From NCBI GenBank assembly GCA_003451645.1, contig DMER01000036.1:1-5923 (forward strand): a DNA stretch of 5,923 nucleotides, written 5' to 3'. Within the stretch, counting starts at the first letter, position 1. Each line of letters opens with the position of its first letter. The stretch comes from Alphaproteobacteria bacterium. Lineage in GTDB: Bacteria > Pseudomonadota > Alphaproteobacteria > Micropepsales > Micropepsaceae. The notes under the pieces were generated by a model. It searched no databases and was not told where the DNA came from. It worked only from the letters and a program-made list of their open reading frames with translations. A program made the translations under genes and the position numbers. Below, in pieces: positions 1 to 5,923 of this stretch.

Positions 1-437
1 ACCGCCATCGGATGCGCGTCGCGGCGGAAGCCACGGAAGAACTGGCTGATCTGCTCGTGCACCATCGTGTGCAGCGTGATCTGCCGCTCGAAAGTCTTGA
101 ATTGCTCCGGTGATGGCAGATCGCCATGCAGCAGCAGGTAACAGACTTCCACGAAGTTGGACTTCTCTGCCAGATGGTCGATCGGATAGCCCCGGTACTC
201 GAGGATGCCCGCATCGCCATCGATATAGGTGATCGCGCTTTCGCATGAGGCCGTCGAGGTAAACCCAGGGTCATAGGTGAACATGCCGGACTGCGCGTAG
301 AGCTTGCGCACATCCACGACATCCGGTCCGGTCACGCCCGAATAAACCGGCAGGTCAAACGACTTCTCTTTGAAGGTCAACGTCGCCTTGCCGGATGGCT
401 TACTTGCTCCAATGGTGCTGGTTGGCTTTGTGTCCAT
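1..437 (-). CDS. gltA: Citrate synthase, N-terminal part (runs off left edge)
   Basis: Citrate synthase condenses oxaloacetate with acetyl-CoA to citrate and CoA, the entry step of the TCA cycle, in the cytoplasm. The visible 145 complete codons begin [10 protein letters not shown] and carry the conserved N-terminal block of bacterial citrate synthases: FTYDPGF at about residues 53-59, then [15 protein letters not shown], then [13 protein letters not shown] around 78-90, and [13 protein letters not shown] at the edge. The family is usually about 430 residues, so roughly one third is present. The catalytic His and Asp residues lie in the missing part and cannot be checked. The ATG at 435-437 is preceded by a good Shine-Dalgarno sequence, AAAGGAG, which supports this start. 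The gene points away from gltX in tandem, with a 181-bp gap holding its own probable promoter. The reading frame is open to the edge, with no sign of damage. Confidence 0.96.
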   Translation of the reverse strand, partial: MDTKPTSTIGASKPSGKATLTFKEKSFDLPVYSGVTGPDVVDVRKLYAQSGMFTYDPGFTSTASCESAITYIDGDAGILEYRGYPIDHLAEKSNFVEVCYLLLHGDLPSPEQFKTFERQITLHTMVHEQISQFFRGFRRDAHPMA

Positions 438-447
438 GGCAGTGCGT

Positions 448-454
448 CTCCTTT
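448..454 (-). promoter_or_regulatory. Ribosome binding site of gltA
   Basis: On the minus strand this reads AAAGGAG, ten bases before the gltA ATG. It is the only strong Shine-Dalgarno sequence in the window. The starts of gltX, comEC and lexA have no comparable purine-rich match, which suggests that gltA is translated more efficiently than its neighbours. Confidence 0.75.
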
Positions 455-480
455 TGTGCGGCGCCAAAACGCGAAGGTGG

Positions 481-507
481 ATTATGCGCGGTCACGCGGC
501 ATAACAA
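481..507 (-). promoter_or_regulatory. Candidate sigma-70-type promoter of gltA
   Basis: On the minus strand a -35-like TTGTTA (502-507, within CTTGTTA) is followed by a -10-like CATAAT (481-486). The spacer is 15 bases, or 16 if the -35 is read as CTTGTT. This would put the transcription start near 474 and give a leader of about 37 bases. An AT-only stretch at 521-530 lies roughly 47-56 bases upstream of that start, where an UP element would sit. A GAATC (GANTC-type) site at 508-512 touches the -35. The short spacer keeps this tentative. Confidence 0.35.
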
Positions 508-530
508 GATTCTCACCTCCAATATATTAA

Positions 531-569
531 GGATGTGCAGGCGACGCCACACCTTGCACTGCACAATCC
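531..569. repeat. Bulged inverted repeat in the gltX-gltA gap (possible gltX terminator)
   Basis: The left arm GGATGTGCAG (531-540) pairs with the right arm CTGCACAATCC (559-569). This gives ten base pairs with one bulged base and an 18-base loop. In the direction of gltX transcription the stem starts about 50 bases after the gltX stop and is followed by TTAATATATT, which is AT-rich but not a uniform U-run. It could be an imperfect terminator for gltX, a processing hairpin, or an operator upstream of the gltA promoter. The pairing is directly visible; the role is inferred. Confidence 0.45.
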
Positions 570-618
570 CGTGCTACCCAATCTTGTGATGACGTGTCCG
601 TATTGGCGCAATATGTGG

Positions 619-2016
619 CTAGGCCGTCAGCTGATCTTGAATGCGCGCTAGAGAGTCCTCTCGGCCCAGAACAGCCAAAACATCAAAAATGCCAGGCGAC
701 GTGCTGCGGCCGGTCAATGCTGCGCGCAAAGGTTGAGCCAAATTGCCCAGCTTTACACCTCGCTCGCCTGCAAACGTCTTGAGGGCTTGTTCTAATTCGG
801 GTGCTGTCCAGTTCGTATTGGTTAGCACCGGTAATGCTGCGGCGAGGTGGGCGCGGGCTTCCGGGGTGATAAGAGTTTTGGCCTTGTCATCCAGAGTTAG
901 GGGACGTTCCGTCACCAAGTAATAGACGGCATCCGCCAATTCGACGAGGGTCTTCGCACGCTCTTTCAGGCCCGGCATCGCGGCTGTCAATCGGTCTTCG
1001 GCCGACGCAGGCACCACTGTACCCCGGCCATGGAGAACGCGAATAACTTCGCGCGTAAGGCGCGCGTCATTGGCCTCGCGCATGTAATTGCCATTGATGT
1101 TATCGAGCTTTTTGAAGTCCACCCGGGCCGGCGATTGTCCAATGCTCTCAAGATTGAACCAAGCGATCGCTTGCTCTGTCGTAATGAGCTCGTCATCGCC
1201 ATGGCTCCAACCCAAGCGCAGCAGATAATTGCGCATGGCCTCGGGCAGGTAGCCCAAATTCTCATATTCATGGATGCCCAGTGCGCCATGACGCTTTGAG
1301 AGCTTGGCGCCGTCTTCGCCGTGCAATAGCGGCAAATGTGCATAATACGGGACCGGCCAGTCCATCGCCTCAATGATCTGCATCTGCCGCGCGGCATTGG
1401 TCAGGTGATCGTCTCCGCGAATGACATGGGTGACGCCCATATCGAAGTCGTCGACGACGACAGCGAGCATGTAGGTGGGCGTACCGTCAGACCGCAGAAG
1501 GACCATGTCATCCAGGACCTCGTTCGAGAAGCGGACGTCACCCTGGACATGGTCCCGTACAATGGTCTCGCCAGTTTGCGGCGCCTTGAGCCTTACGACT
1601 GGCGGCGTATTGGGCGCGGGGCCAGAGACTGGGCGGTCGCGCCAACGGCCATCATAGCGCACTGGCAACCCCGCTTCGCGCTGCTTTGTGCGCATATCCT
1701 CAAGCTCTTCGGCAGTGGCATAGCAATGATAGGCGCGGCCCCTTGCCAGGAGGTCCTGGGCGACCTCGGCATGCCGGCTGGCCCGCGCGAACTGATAAAC
1801 AATCTCGTCGTCATGGCCGAGCTCCAGCCATTGCATTCCTTGCAGGATCGCGTCGATGGCCTCTTGCGTCGAGCGCTGCCGGTCGGTGTCTTCAATCCGC
1901 AGACGGAATTGCCCGCCATGGCGCCTTGCAAAGAGCCAATTGAACAGCGCCGTGCGCGCGCCGCCAATATGCAGAAAGCCGGTGGGCGAGGGCGCAAAGC
2001 GGGTGACAATCTTCAT
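619..2016 (-). CDS. gltX: Glutamyl-tRNA synthetase
   Basis: A class I aminoacyl-tRNA synthetase, 465 residues and near the usual 470, that charges tRNA-Glu with glutamate in the cytoplasm. The HIGH-type signature is FLHIGGAR at residues 14-21, and the KMSKS-type loop is KLSKR at 238-242. Between them lie RFSNEVLDD (162-170), [12 protein letters not shown] (179-190) and IRGDDHLTN (199-207), all standard for GluRS. The remaining C-terminal half would be the helical anticodon-binding region. The zinc-site positions known from the E. coli enzyme look degenerate: Cys98 is kept, but position 100 is Ala and the later RYDGRWRD has Trp where Cys is common. Many alphaproteobacteria lack GlnRS and use this enzyme to mischarge tRNA-Gln for GatCAB; that is possible here but cannot be seen. 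The ATG at 2014-2016 gives the canonical N-terminus [13 protein letters not shown], but no clear Shine-Dalgarno sequence precedes it. comEC is transcribed divergently. Confidence 0.97.
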   Translation of the reverse strand: MKIVTRFAPSPTGFLHIGGARTALFNWLFARRHGGQFRLRIEDTDRQRSTQEAIDAILQGMQWLELGHDDEIVYQFARASRHAEVAQDLLARGRAYHCYATAEELEDMRTKQREAGLPVRYDGRWRDRPVSGPAPNTPPVVRLKAPQTGETIVRDHVQGDVRFSNEVLDDMVLLRSDGTPTYMLAVVVDDFDMGVTHVIRGDDHLTNAARQMQIIEAMDWPVPYYAHLPLLHGEDGAKLSKRHGALGIHEYENLGYLPEAMRNYLLRLGWSHGDDELITTEQAIAWFNLESIGQSPARVDFKKLDNINGNYMREANDARLTREVIRVLHGRGTVVPASAEDRLTAAMPGLKERAKTLVELADAVYYLVTERPLTLDDKAKTLITPEARAHLAAALPVLTNTNWTAPELEQALKTFAGERGVKLGNLAQPLRAALTGRSTSPGIFDVLAVLGREDSLARIQDQLTA

Positions 2017-2093
2017 GAGGGGAATTAGCTCTCGGGCTGCGGCATTCGCGTGCGCGACTTTCGTCCGCGCACACGCCTAAGGTTGATCCAGAA

Positions 2094-2123
2094 CACATAA
2101 TCCGGACAGGCTGAGCCCGTCAA
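2094..2123 (-). promoter_or_regulatory. Candidate promoter of gltX
   Basis: On the minus strand TTGACG (2118-2123) fits a -35 element, followed after 18 bases by TATGTG (2094-2099) as a weak -10. Transcription would start near 2087, leaving a leader of about 70 bases. The -35 ends three bases before the comEC ATG. RNA polymerase bound here would therefore cover the comEC start region. I found no convincing plus-strand promoter for comEC in the same 110-bp spacer. The -35 match is good and the -10 match is poor. Confidence 0.35.
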
Positions 2124-2126
2124 ACC

Positions 2127-4259
2127 ATGACCCTGCGGACCGGACCTCTCGCTCAGTTGGGACAAAAATGCCTCCTTTGGCTCTCGGAATGCTGGGATCG
2201 CGACCGGGCTCGCGCTCCATTATGGGCGCCGGTTTTCGTGGGCACCGGTATCGGACTTTATTTTGGCCTCCCCACTGAGCCGCCCTGGTGGTACGCCGCC
2301 GTTACGGGTCCAGCGCTCATGCTGTGGCTATGGAGCTTGCGTGCGGACGGGGTCATCGTCTCCAGCCTTGTGGGTCTCATGTTCTGGGCATCATTGGGAT
2401 TTGGCGCCTGTATCGTGCGCCAAACTTGGGTACCTGCACATCCTTTGATGCGCGCTATCGACAATGCACAGGTGAAAGGCCGCGTCGCAGAGGTTCAACC
2501 CTTGAGCGGAGGTGCCGTCCGGGCAGTCATTGACGTCACCTCAATCAACGAGCAGCCCGCGCAATTACGGGTTCGTATCCTGATCCGGACCAAACCAAAC
2601 GACATGGACCCTGGGGACTGGATCAGCATTAGGGCTGCCTTGCGCCACCCGTCCGGTCCAGTTGCTCCGCATGCGCATGACTTTGGCCGCGCTCTCTGGT
2701 TTCGCGGTATCACAGCTGTGGGCTATGCGCTCAGCACTGCCAAGAGGATCGAGGCGCAAAGGGCACTGTCCTTTTCCGAGGAATTGCAGACGATCGTCGG
2801 CCAAGTGCGCAAGGACTTGTCTGTTCGCATTCGTGCGCAGCTTTCCGAGGAGTATGGGCCACTCGCGACCGCATTTTTGACTGGAGAACGCTCAGCGATT
2901 GATGAGGAGCTGCTGGAGGTCTATCGGGACAGCAGCCTTGCCCACATGCTCTCAATTTCCGGACTTCACATGGTTATGGCGGGCTTTGGCTTTTTCGCAG
3001 CGCTGCGCTTGGCCTTCGCTATGATCCCGTCCATCGTACAACGCTTTCCGGTGAAGAAAGCCGCAGCGGCGGGGGCCCTCGCGGTGTCTTTCGTGTACAT
3101 GCTGATTGCAGGGGCATCGCCCCCGACCCAACGCTCCTTCATCATGATCGCGATGGTGTTCCTGGCCATGATGCTGGACCGGCCGGCCCTTGCCTTGCGG
3201 CAAGTGGCTCTGGCGGCGTTGGTGATCCTTCTCGTTTTGCCCGAAAGCTTGATTGATGTCAGCTTTCAGATGTCATTTGCAGCTGTGGCTGCGCTCGTTG
3301 CCGCTTACGAGTGGTGGCAGGCGCGGCCAAAGGAATATGTCTTGTCAGAGTGGCAAGACAAAGCATGGGCTTGGGCGACGTCGAGCGCTGCGACCAGCGT
3401 CATTGCGGGTCTCGCGACCATGCCCTTTGCCGTCTTCTATTTTCAGCGCGTTTCCAATTATGGCGTTGTTGCCAATGTGTTGGCAGTGCCGGTCGTCGGT
3501 ATCGTGGTGATGCCTGCTGGTATGTTAGCGCTCATTCTGATGCCATTTGGTCTGGACGCGCTGCCGCTTCGGGTCATGGAGTTTGGCCTGCACTGGATCA
3601 CCGAGATTGGCCGCATGGTCGCAAGCTGGCCGGGGGCGGCGAACGTCGTACCCGCAATGCCTCTGACAAGTTTGGTGCTCACGGTTGCTGGAGGCTTGTG
3701 GCTGTGCATTTGGTCGGCGCAATGGCGCCTTCTTGGGCTCCTGCCCATCGCATGCGGAATTGTTGTGGCTCTGCTGGAGCGGCCGCCTGAGGTGCTTATT
3801 GCCGAGGGAGCAAAGGTTTTCGCCGTGCGCGACGCCAGCGGACGCCTAACCTTGTCGACCGTGCGGCGCGGCCGTTTTCAGGCCGAATCGTGGCTACGCA
3901 TTGATGGCGATGAAAGGACACTTCGGGAAGCGCAAGACCAGAACACCATGCGGTGCGACGATCTAAAATGCAGTGCTCAATTAAGCGGTGGCGACCTGCT
4001 GATTGTTTCTTACGCGGCGGATGCAAATGGCAGCTGTATAGCGGCTGACATTCTGATCAGCGCCCGTACCCTGCAAAAGGCCTGCGCTCCGGACGCCTTA
4101 GTCTTTGGACCCAAACTCCTGGAGAAAGAAGGCGCGATCACACTGTGGAGGACGACCTCCGGCTGGCAATGGACTTCGGTAGCCCAAACGCGCGGTCACA
4201 GGCCGTGGGTACCGCTCAATACCGGCGCAGAAGCGCCACAAGCCGCCCTTGCACCTTGA
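2127..4259 (+). CDS. comEC: ComEC/Rec2 family DNA-uptake channel protein
   Basis: ComEC is the inner-membrane channel that passes single-stranded DNA into the cytoplasm during natural transformation. The 710 residues show hydrophobic segments near 31-48, 55-70 and 75-94. A soluble OB-like part of the DUF4131 region follows at about 116-200. The Competence domain core then carries LTGERSAID (251-259), [10 protein letters not shown] (273-282), [11 protein letters not shown] (328-338) and SFQMSFAAV (379-387), with more membrane segments up to about 550. The last 160 residues contain no HxHxDH metallo-beta-lactamase motif, unlike Bacillus or Neisseria ComEC. Instead there is a soluble tail with Cys610, Cys615, Cys637 and Cys653, ending near HRPWVP (691-696). 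As far as I recall, this short form is usual in alphaproteobacteria. The ATG is the first after an in-frame TGA at 2112-2114, but it has no clear ribosome binding site. The 3' end overlaps lexA. The frame is intact; whether the cell is competent is unknown. Confidence 0.93.
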   Translation: MTLRTGPLAQLGQKCLLWLSECWDRDRARAPLWAPVFVGTGIGLYFGLPTEPPWWYAAVTGPALMLWLWSLRADGVIVSSLVGLMFWASLGFGACIVRQTWVPAHPLMRAIDNAQVKGRVAEVQPLSGGAVRAVIDVTSINEQPAQLRVRILIRTKPNDMDPGDWISIRAALRHPSGPVAPHAHDFGRALWFRGITAVGYALSTAKRIEAQRALSFSEELQTIVGQVRKDLSVRIRAQLSEEYGPLATAFLTGERSAIDEELLEVYRDSSLAHMLSISGLHMVMAGFGFFAALRLAFAMIPSIVQRFPVKKAAAAGALAVSFVYMLIAGASPPTQRSFIMIAMVFLAMMLDRPALALRQVALAALVILLVLPESLIDVSFQMSFAAVAALVAAYEWWQARPKEYVLSEWQDKAWAWATSSAATSVIAGLATMPFAVFYFQRVSNYGVVANVLAVPVVGIVVMPAGMLALILMPFGLDALPLRVMEFGLHWITEIGRMVASWPGAANVVPAMPLTSLVLTVAGGLWLCIWSAQWRLLGLLPIACGIVVALLERPPEVLIAEGAKVFAVRDASGRLTLSTVRRGRFQAESWLRIDGDERTLREAQDQNTMRCDDLKCSAQLSGGDLLIVSYAADANGSCIAADILISARTLQKACAPDALVFGPKLLEKEGAITLWRTTSGWQWTSVAQTRGHRPWVPLNTGAEAPQAALAP

Positions 4260-4959
4260 CCCTGTCGGGGCCGAAAATCCGCGTCTCGTAAGCTGGATTA
4301 GCGGCCTCAAGAGCCACGGAATCGCCTCGTTTGCGCAACCGCTTAAGTGTCGCCTCTTGATTGTCGATCAGTGCCACAACGATGTCGCCGGAGGCCGCAT
4401 CAGGTGTGCGATGGATCACTACCGTATCGCCATCGAGAATGCCCGCGTGGATCATCGAATCGCCAGTTACCTCGAGCGCAAACAGTTCCCCCGTTCCCGC
4501 AAGACCTTCGGGCAACGTGACGCTATCTTGCGCATGCTGAAGGGCCTCGATTGGGGTACCGGCCGCAATCCTGCCTAGAACCGGAACATCGCGAGTCCTG
4601 CGGGATGATGCTGAACCAACTGCGGCACGCGAGGGGCTTGCATTGCTCACACTTGCACGATGTGCAGGCGCAACGACGCCCAATGAAGGCCGGTTGGGGG
4701 TGCTTGTGCTCACGCTGCGCGGCCTGCTGGGCGGCGCCATCACGTTCTCCGGCAACTTCACAACCTCAAGCGCGCGTGCGCGGTGCGGCAGGCGCTTTAA
4801 AAATCCGCGCTCCTCCAGAGCTGTAATCAATCGATGGATCCCGGATTTGGATCGCAAATCGAGCGCCTCCTTCATTTCGTCAAATGATGGCGGAACACCC
4901 GCCTCTCGCAGGCGCTCATGGATGAACATCAACAATTCGCGCTGCTTGTGCGTGAGCAT
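4216..4959 (-). CDS. lexA: LexA, SOS-response repressor and self-cleaving protease
   Basis: LexA represses DNA-damage genes and cuts itself when stimulated by RecA filaments on single-stranded DNA. With the start at 4959 it has 247 residues. Residues 1-72 form the winged helix-turn-helix, from MLTHKQREL through [11 protein letters not shown] and [19 protein letters not shown]. Residues 75-122 or so are a Ser/Pro/Ala/Arg-rich linker, much longer than in E. coli LexA (202 residues in total). The S24 peptidase domain follows, with the Ala133-Gly134 cleavage site in GRIAAGTP, nucleophile Ser168 in TGDSMI and Lys206 in EATLKRL; the spacings match E. coli (84/85, 119, 156). An in-frame TTG at 4974 would add five residues, but the ATG gives the conserved MLT start. 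Neither start has a strong Shine-Dalgarno sequence. A perfect LexA operator upstream indicates autorepression. The 3' end overlaps comEC by 44 bp. Confidence 0.97.
   Translation of the reverse strand: MLTHKQRELLMFIHERLREAGVPPSFDEMKEALDLRSKSGIHRLITALEERGFLKRLPHRARALEVVKLPENVMAPPSRPRSVSTSTPNRPSLGVVAPAHRASVSNASPSRAAVGSASSRRTRDVPVLGRIAAGTPIEALQHAQDSVTLPEGLAGTGELFALEVTGDSMIHAGILDGDTVVIHRTPDAASGDIVVALIDNQEATLKRLRKRGDSVALEAANPAYETRIFGPDRVKVQGRLVALLRRY
4224..4237. repeat. Perfect GC hairpin inside the comEC/lexA overlap
   Basis: GGCGC (4224-4228), loop AGAA (4229-4232), GCGCC (4233-4237): five GC pairs with a tetraloop, so both transcripts can fold it. It lies within the 44 bases that code for the ends of both comEC and lexA. 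No U-run follows on either strand, so it is not a classical intrinsic terminator. It may stabilise 3' ends or be a chance consequence of GC-rich codons. Confidence 0.4.
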
Positions 4960-4979
4960 GATCGGGAAACCCAAATTCA

Positions 4980-4994
4980 GAACAAATCAACAAC
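4980..4994. promoter_or_regulatory. Possible second, degenerate LexA site
   Basis: On the plus strand this reads GAAC, seven bases, CAAC. It differs by one base from the alphaproteobacterial LexA consensus GAAC-N7-GAAC. Its centre is 21 bases from the centre of the perfect operator, and it lies in the lexA leader between the promoter and the start codon. It is oriented opposite to the perfect site. A single-mismatch match could be chance. Confidence 0.3.
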
Positions 4995-5000
4995 GACGGT

Positions 5001-5015
5001 GTTCTATTTTAGTTC
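5001..5015. promoter_or_regulatory. LexA operator (SOS box) of lexA
   Basis: The plus strand reads GTTC TATTTTA GTTC, an exact match to GTTC-N7-GTTC, the direct-repeat operator established for alphaproteobacterial LexA. It ends 42 bases before the lexA ATG and overlaps the candidate -10 element, so bound LexA would block polymerase. I found no other exact copy of this pattern in the window by eye. Confidence 0.92.
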
Positions 5016-5030
5016 CAGAGCCGCCGTCAA
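5001..5030 (-). promoter_or_regulatory. Candidate lexA promoter
   Basis: On the minus strand TTGACG (5025-5030) is a good -35, followed after 18 bases by TAGAAC (5001-5006), a four-of-six -10. The -35 begins eight bases after the moeA stop codon, so lexA has its own promoter despite being in tandem with moeA. The LexA operator covers the -10 and much of the spacer. Confidence 0.5.
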
Positions 5031-5038
5031 CTGGCTTC

Positions 5039-5923
5039 TCAATCCCGATCCAAGAAAATTACATCAATCAGTGAGCCAGCGGCCTTGGCCGGGTCGCGCG
5101 GCGGGCGCAGGGCCAGGACATCGGCCAGAGCAAGTGGCAAGAGTTGACCTGAATCTTGGACCGGATGAGGCACGACCAAACCCTCGACCAGGCGCGCCCT
5201 TAGATAATCTTCCCGCTCATCGTTGGGTGGCAATGCGACAGCCAAGGGCCGCTGCCCGAAGGTCCAGACCGGTCCGCATCGGCCCAAGGCCTTGAATATT
5301 GCGGGCTTCAAAAACAAGAGGGCACAAATCATCGCCGAGACTGGATTGCCTGGCAGGCCGAGGAACGGCCGGCCCCGAAAGGTACCAGAGATGAGCGGCT
5401 TACCAGGCCGCATGGCGATCTTCCAAAAGCCAACGTCCAGTCCCCCTTCACTGAGGGCCTGTTTGACGAGGTCATGGTCGCCAACCGAGGCTCCTCCAAG
5501 GGTCACAAGTGCGTCGAGATCATCGCGGACGGCAGCCGCCAGAATGGCGGCTCGATTGTCCGGTGCGATACCAAGATCAATGGCCTCGCTGCCCCATGCC
5601 TCGATCTGAGCGAGAAGCCCGTCGAGAGACGCCGCCACAATTTGCGCCGGACCGAGAATGCCACCTGGCCGCACCAGTTCATCGCCTGTCGCGAGCACGC
5701 CAATGCGGGGTTTGCGAACAACCTCGACATTGGCATGGTTCATCGCAGATAGAAGCGCAATGTCGCGGGCACTGAGACATAGTCCCTCGCTCAGGGTCAC
5801 GTCGCCGGCCTTGAAATCGCCACCCGCTTTACGGACATGTTTCCCTATGGAGACTTCGCCGCGCTCAATGACAACTTCGCTGCCGATGCGCGTTGCGTTT
5901 TCTTGCAGGGCGACCATATCGGC
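5039..5923 (-). CDS. moeA: Molybdopterin molybdenumtransferase MoeA, C-terminal part (runs off right edge)
   Basis: MoeA inserts molybdate into adenylylated molybdopterin, the last step in making basic molybdenum cofactor, in the cytoplasm. The 294 visible residues are in frame to the window edge. The ATG at 5917 is internal, not the start, because the family is about 400 residues and the first hundred or so, with the usual PPFDNSAMDGYA region, are missing. Counting from the edge, the molybdopterin-binding domain shows ATGDE (78-82), GGASVGDHD (143-151), FWKIAMRPGKP (166-176) and GLPGNPVS (189-196). The C-terminal domain follows from about 224, including EDYLRARL and DSGQLLPLALADVL. GGASVGDHD has Ala where Val is common. 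The gene ends eight bases before the lexA -35. I see no terminator between moeA and lexA, so some read-through into lexA is possible. Confidence 0.95.
   Translation of the reverse strand, partial: ADMVALQENATRIGSEVVIERGEVSIGKHVRKAGGDFKAGDVTLSEGLCLSARDIALLSAMNHANVEVVRKPRIGVLATGDELVRPGGILGPAQIVAASLDGLLAQIEAWGSEAIDLGIAPDNRAAILAAAVRDDLDALVTLGGASVGDHDLVKQALSEGGLDVGFWKIAMRPGKPLISGTFRGRPFLGLPGNPVSAMICALLFLKPAIFKALGRCGPVWTFGQRPLAVALPPNDEREDYLRARLVEGLVVPHPVQDSGQLLPLALADVLALRPPRDPAKAAGSLIDVIFLDRD

Noticed and set aside
601..613. TATTG-GCG-CAATA hairpin just after the gltX stop as a terminator
   Set aside because: Only five mostly AT pairs and no U-run follow; too weak to support.
395..782. Two short plus-strand open frames (395-589 and 594-782) across the gltA start, the spacer and the gltX end
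   Set aside because: No ribosome binding site, no family likeness, Cys-rich odd composition, and overlap with two well-supported genes and their control elements.
987..1397. A 136-codon minus-strand frame inside gltX
   Set aside because: It overlaps gltX in another frame on the same strand and shows no independent domain, so gltX is not broken into two genes here.
1336..2028. A 230-codon open frame on the plus strand antisense to gltX
   Set aside because: It lies fully opposite a clear GluRS gene, has no recognisable domain, and arises from stop-poor antisense frames in GC-rich DNA.
2083..2101. TTGATC (2083-2088) and CATAAT (2096-2101) as a comEC promoter
   Set aside because: The two boxes are only seven bases apart, far too close for a sigma-70 promoter.
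4485..4497. GTTC-CCCC-GTTC inside lexA as another LexA box
   Set aside because: The half-sites are four bases apart instead of seven and lie in coding sequence away from any promoter.
4960..4974. Extended LexA start at the TTG at 4974
   Set aside because: The extra five residues are not part of the conserved LexA N-terminus, TTG is a poor start, and it has no better ribosome binding site than the ATG at 4959.
4249..5074. Several plus-strand open frames of 90-143 codons opposite lexA
   Set aside because: They are shadows of lexA and would cross its promoter and operator; none resembles a known protein.

Overview
The window comes from an alphaproteobacterium. Three things support this. The sequence upstream of lexA carries a perfect alphaproteobacterial LexA operator, GTTC-N7-GTTC. 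The ComEC protein is of the short type without a metallo-beta-lactamase domain. The gene order gltA, gltX, comEC, lexA, moeA is one I recall as a recurring neighbourhood in this class. I cannot assign an order or family from the sequence alone.

Layout. Positions 1-437 (minus) hold the 5' part of gltA (citrate synthase), running off the left edge. Positions 438-618 are a 181-bp gap with the gltA ribosome binding site, a probable gltA promoter and a bulged inverted repeat that may end gltX transcription. Positions 619-2016 (minus) are gltX (glutamyl-tRNA synthetase). A 110-bp divergent spacer follows, with a candidate gltX promoter. Positions 2127-4259 (plus) are comEC/rec2 (DNA-uptake channel). 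It converges on lexA (4216-4959, minus), and the two coding ends overlap by 44 bp. Positions 4960-5038 are the lexA control region. Positions 5039-5923 (minus) are the 3' three quarters of moeA (molybdopterin molybdenumtransferase), running off the right edge.

How the genes relate. Most of the genes are housekeeping: TCA-cycle entry, tRNA charging, SOS repression and molybdenum cofactor synthesis. ComEC is the only one with a gene-transfer role. They do not form a single operon. lexA lies downstream of moeA on the same strand but has its own self-repressed promoter. comEC is the only plus-strand gene, and it is boxed in by a divergent and a convergent neighbour.

I see no mobile element, CRISPR array, tRNA, rRNA, toxin or defence gene, and no evidence of a new multi-gene system. 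The points worth a second look are regulatory and structural: a second degenerate LexA site two helical turns from the first, the overlapping 3' ends of comEC and lexA with a perfect hairpin inside, the unusual cysteine-bearing ComEC tail, and the inverted repeat in the gltX-gltA gap. The coding calls are firm; promoter and hairpin calls are by eye only.
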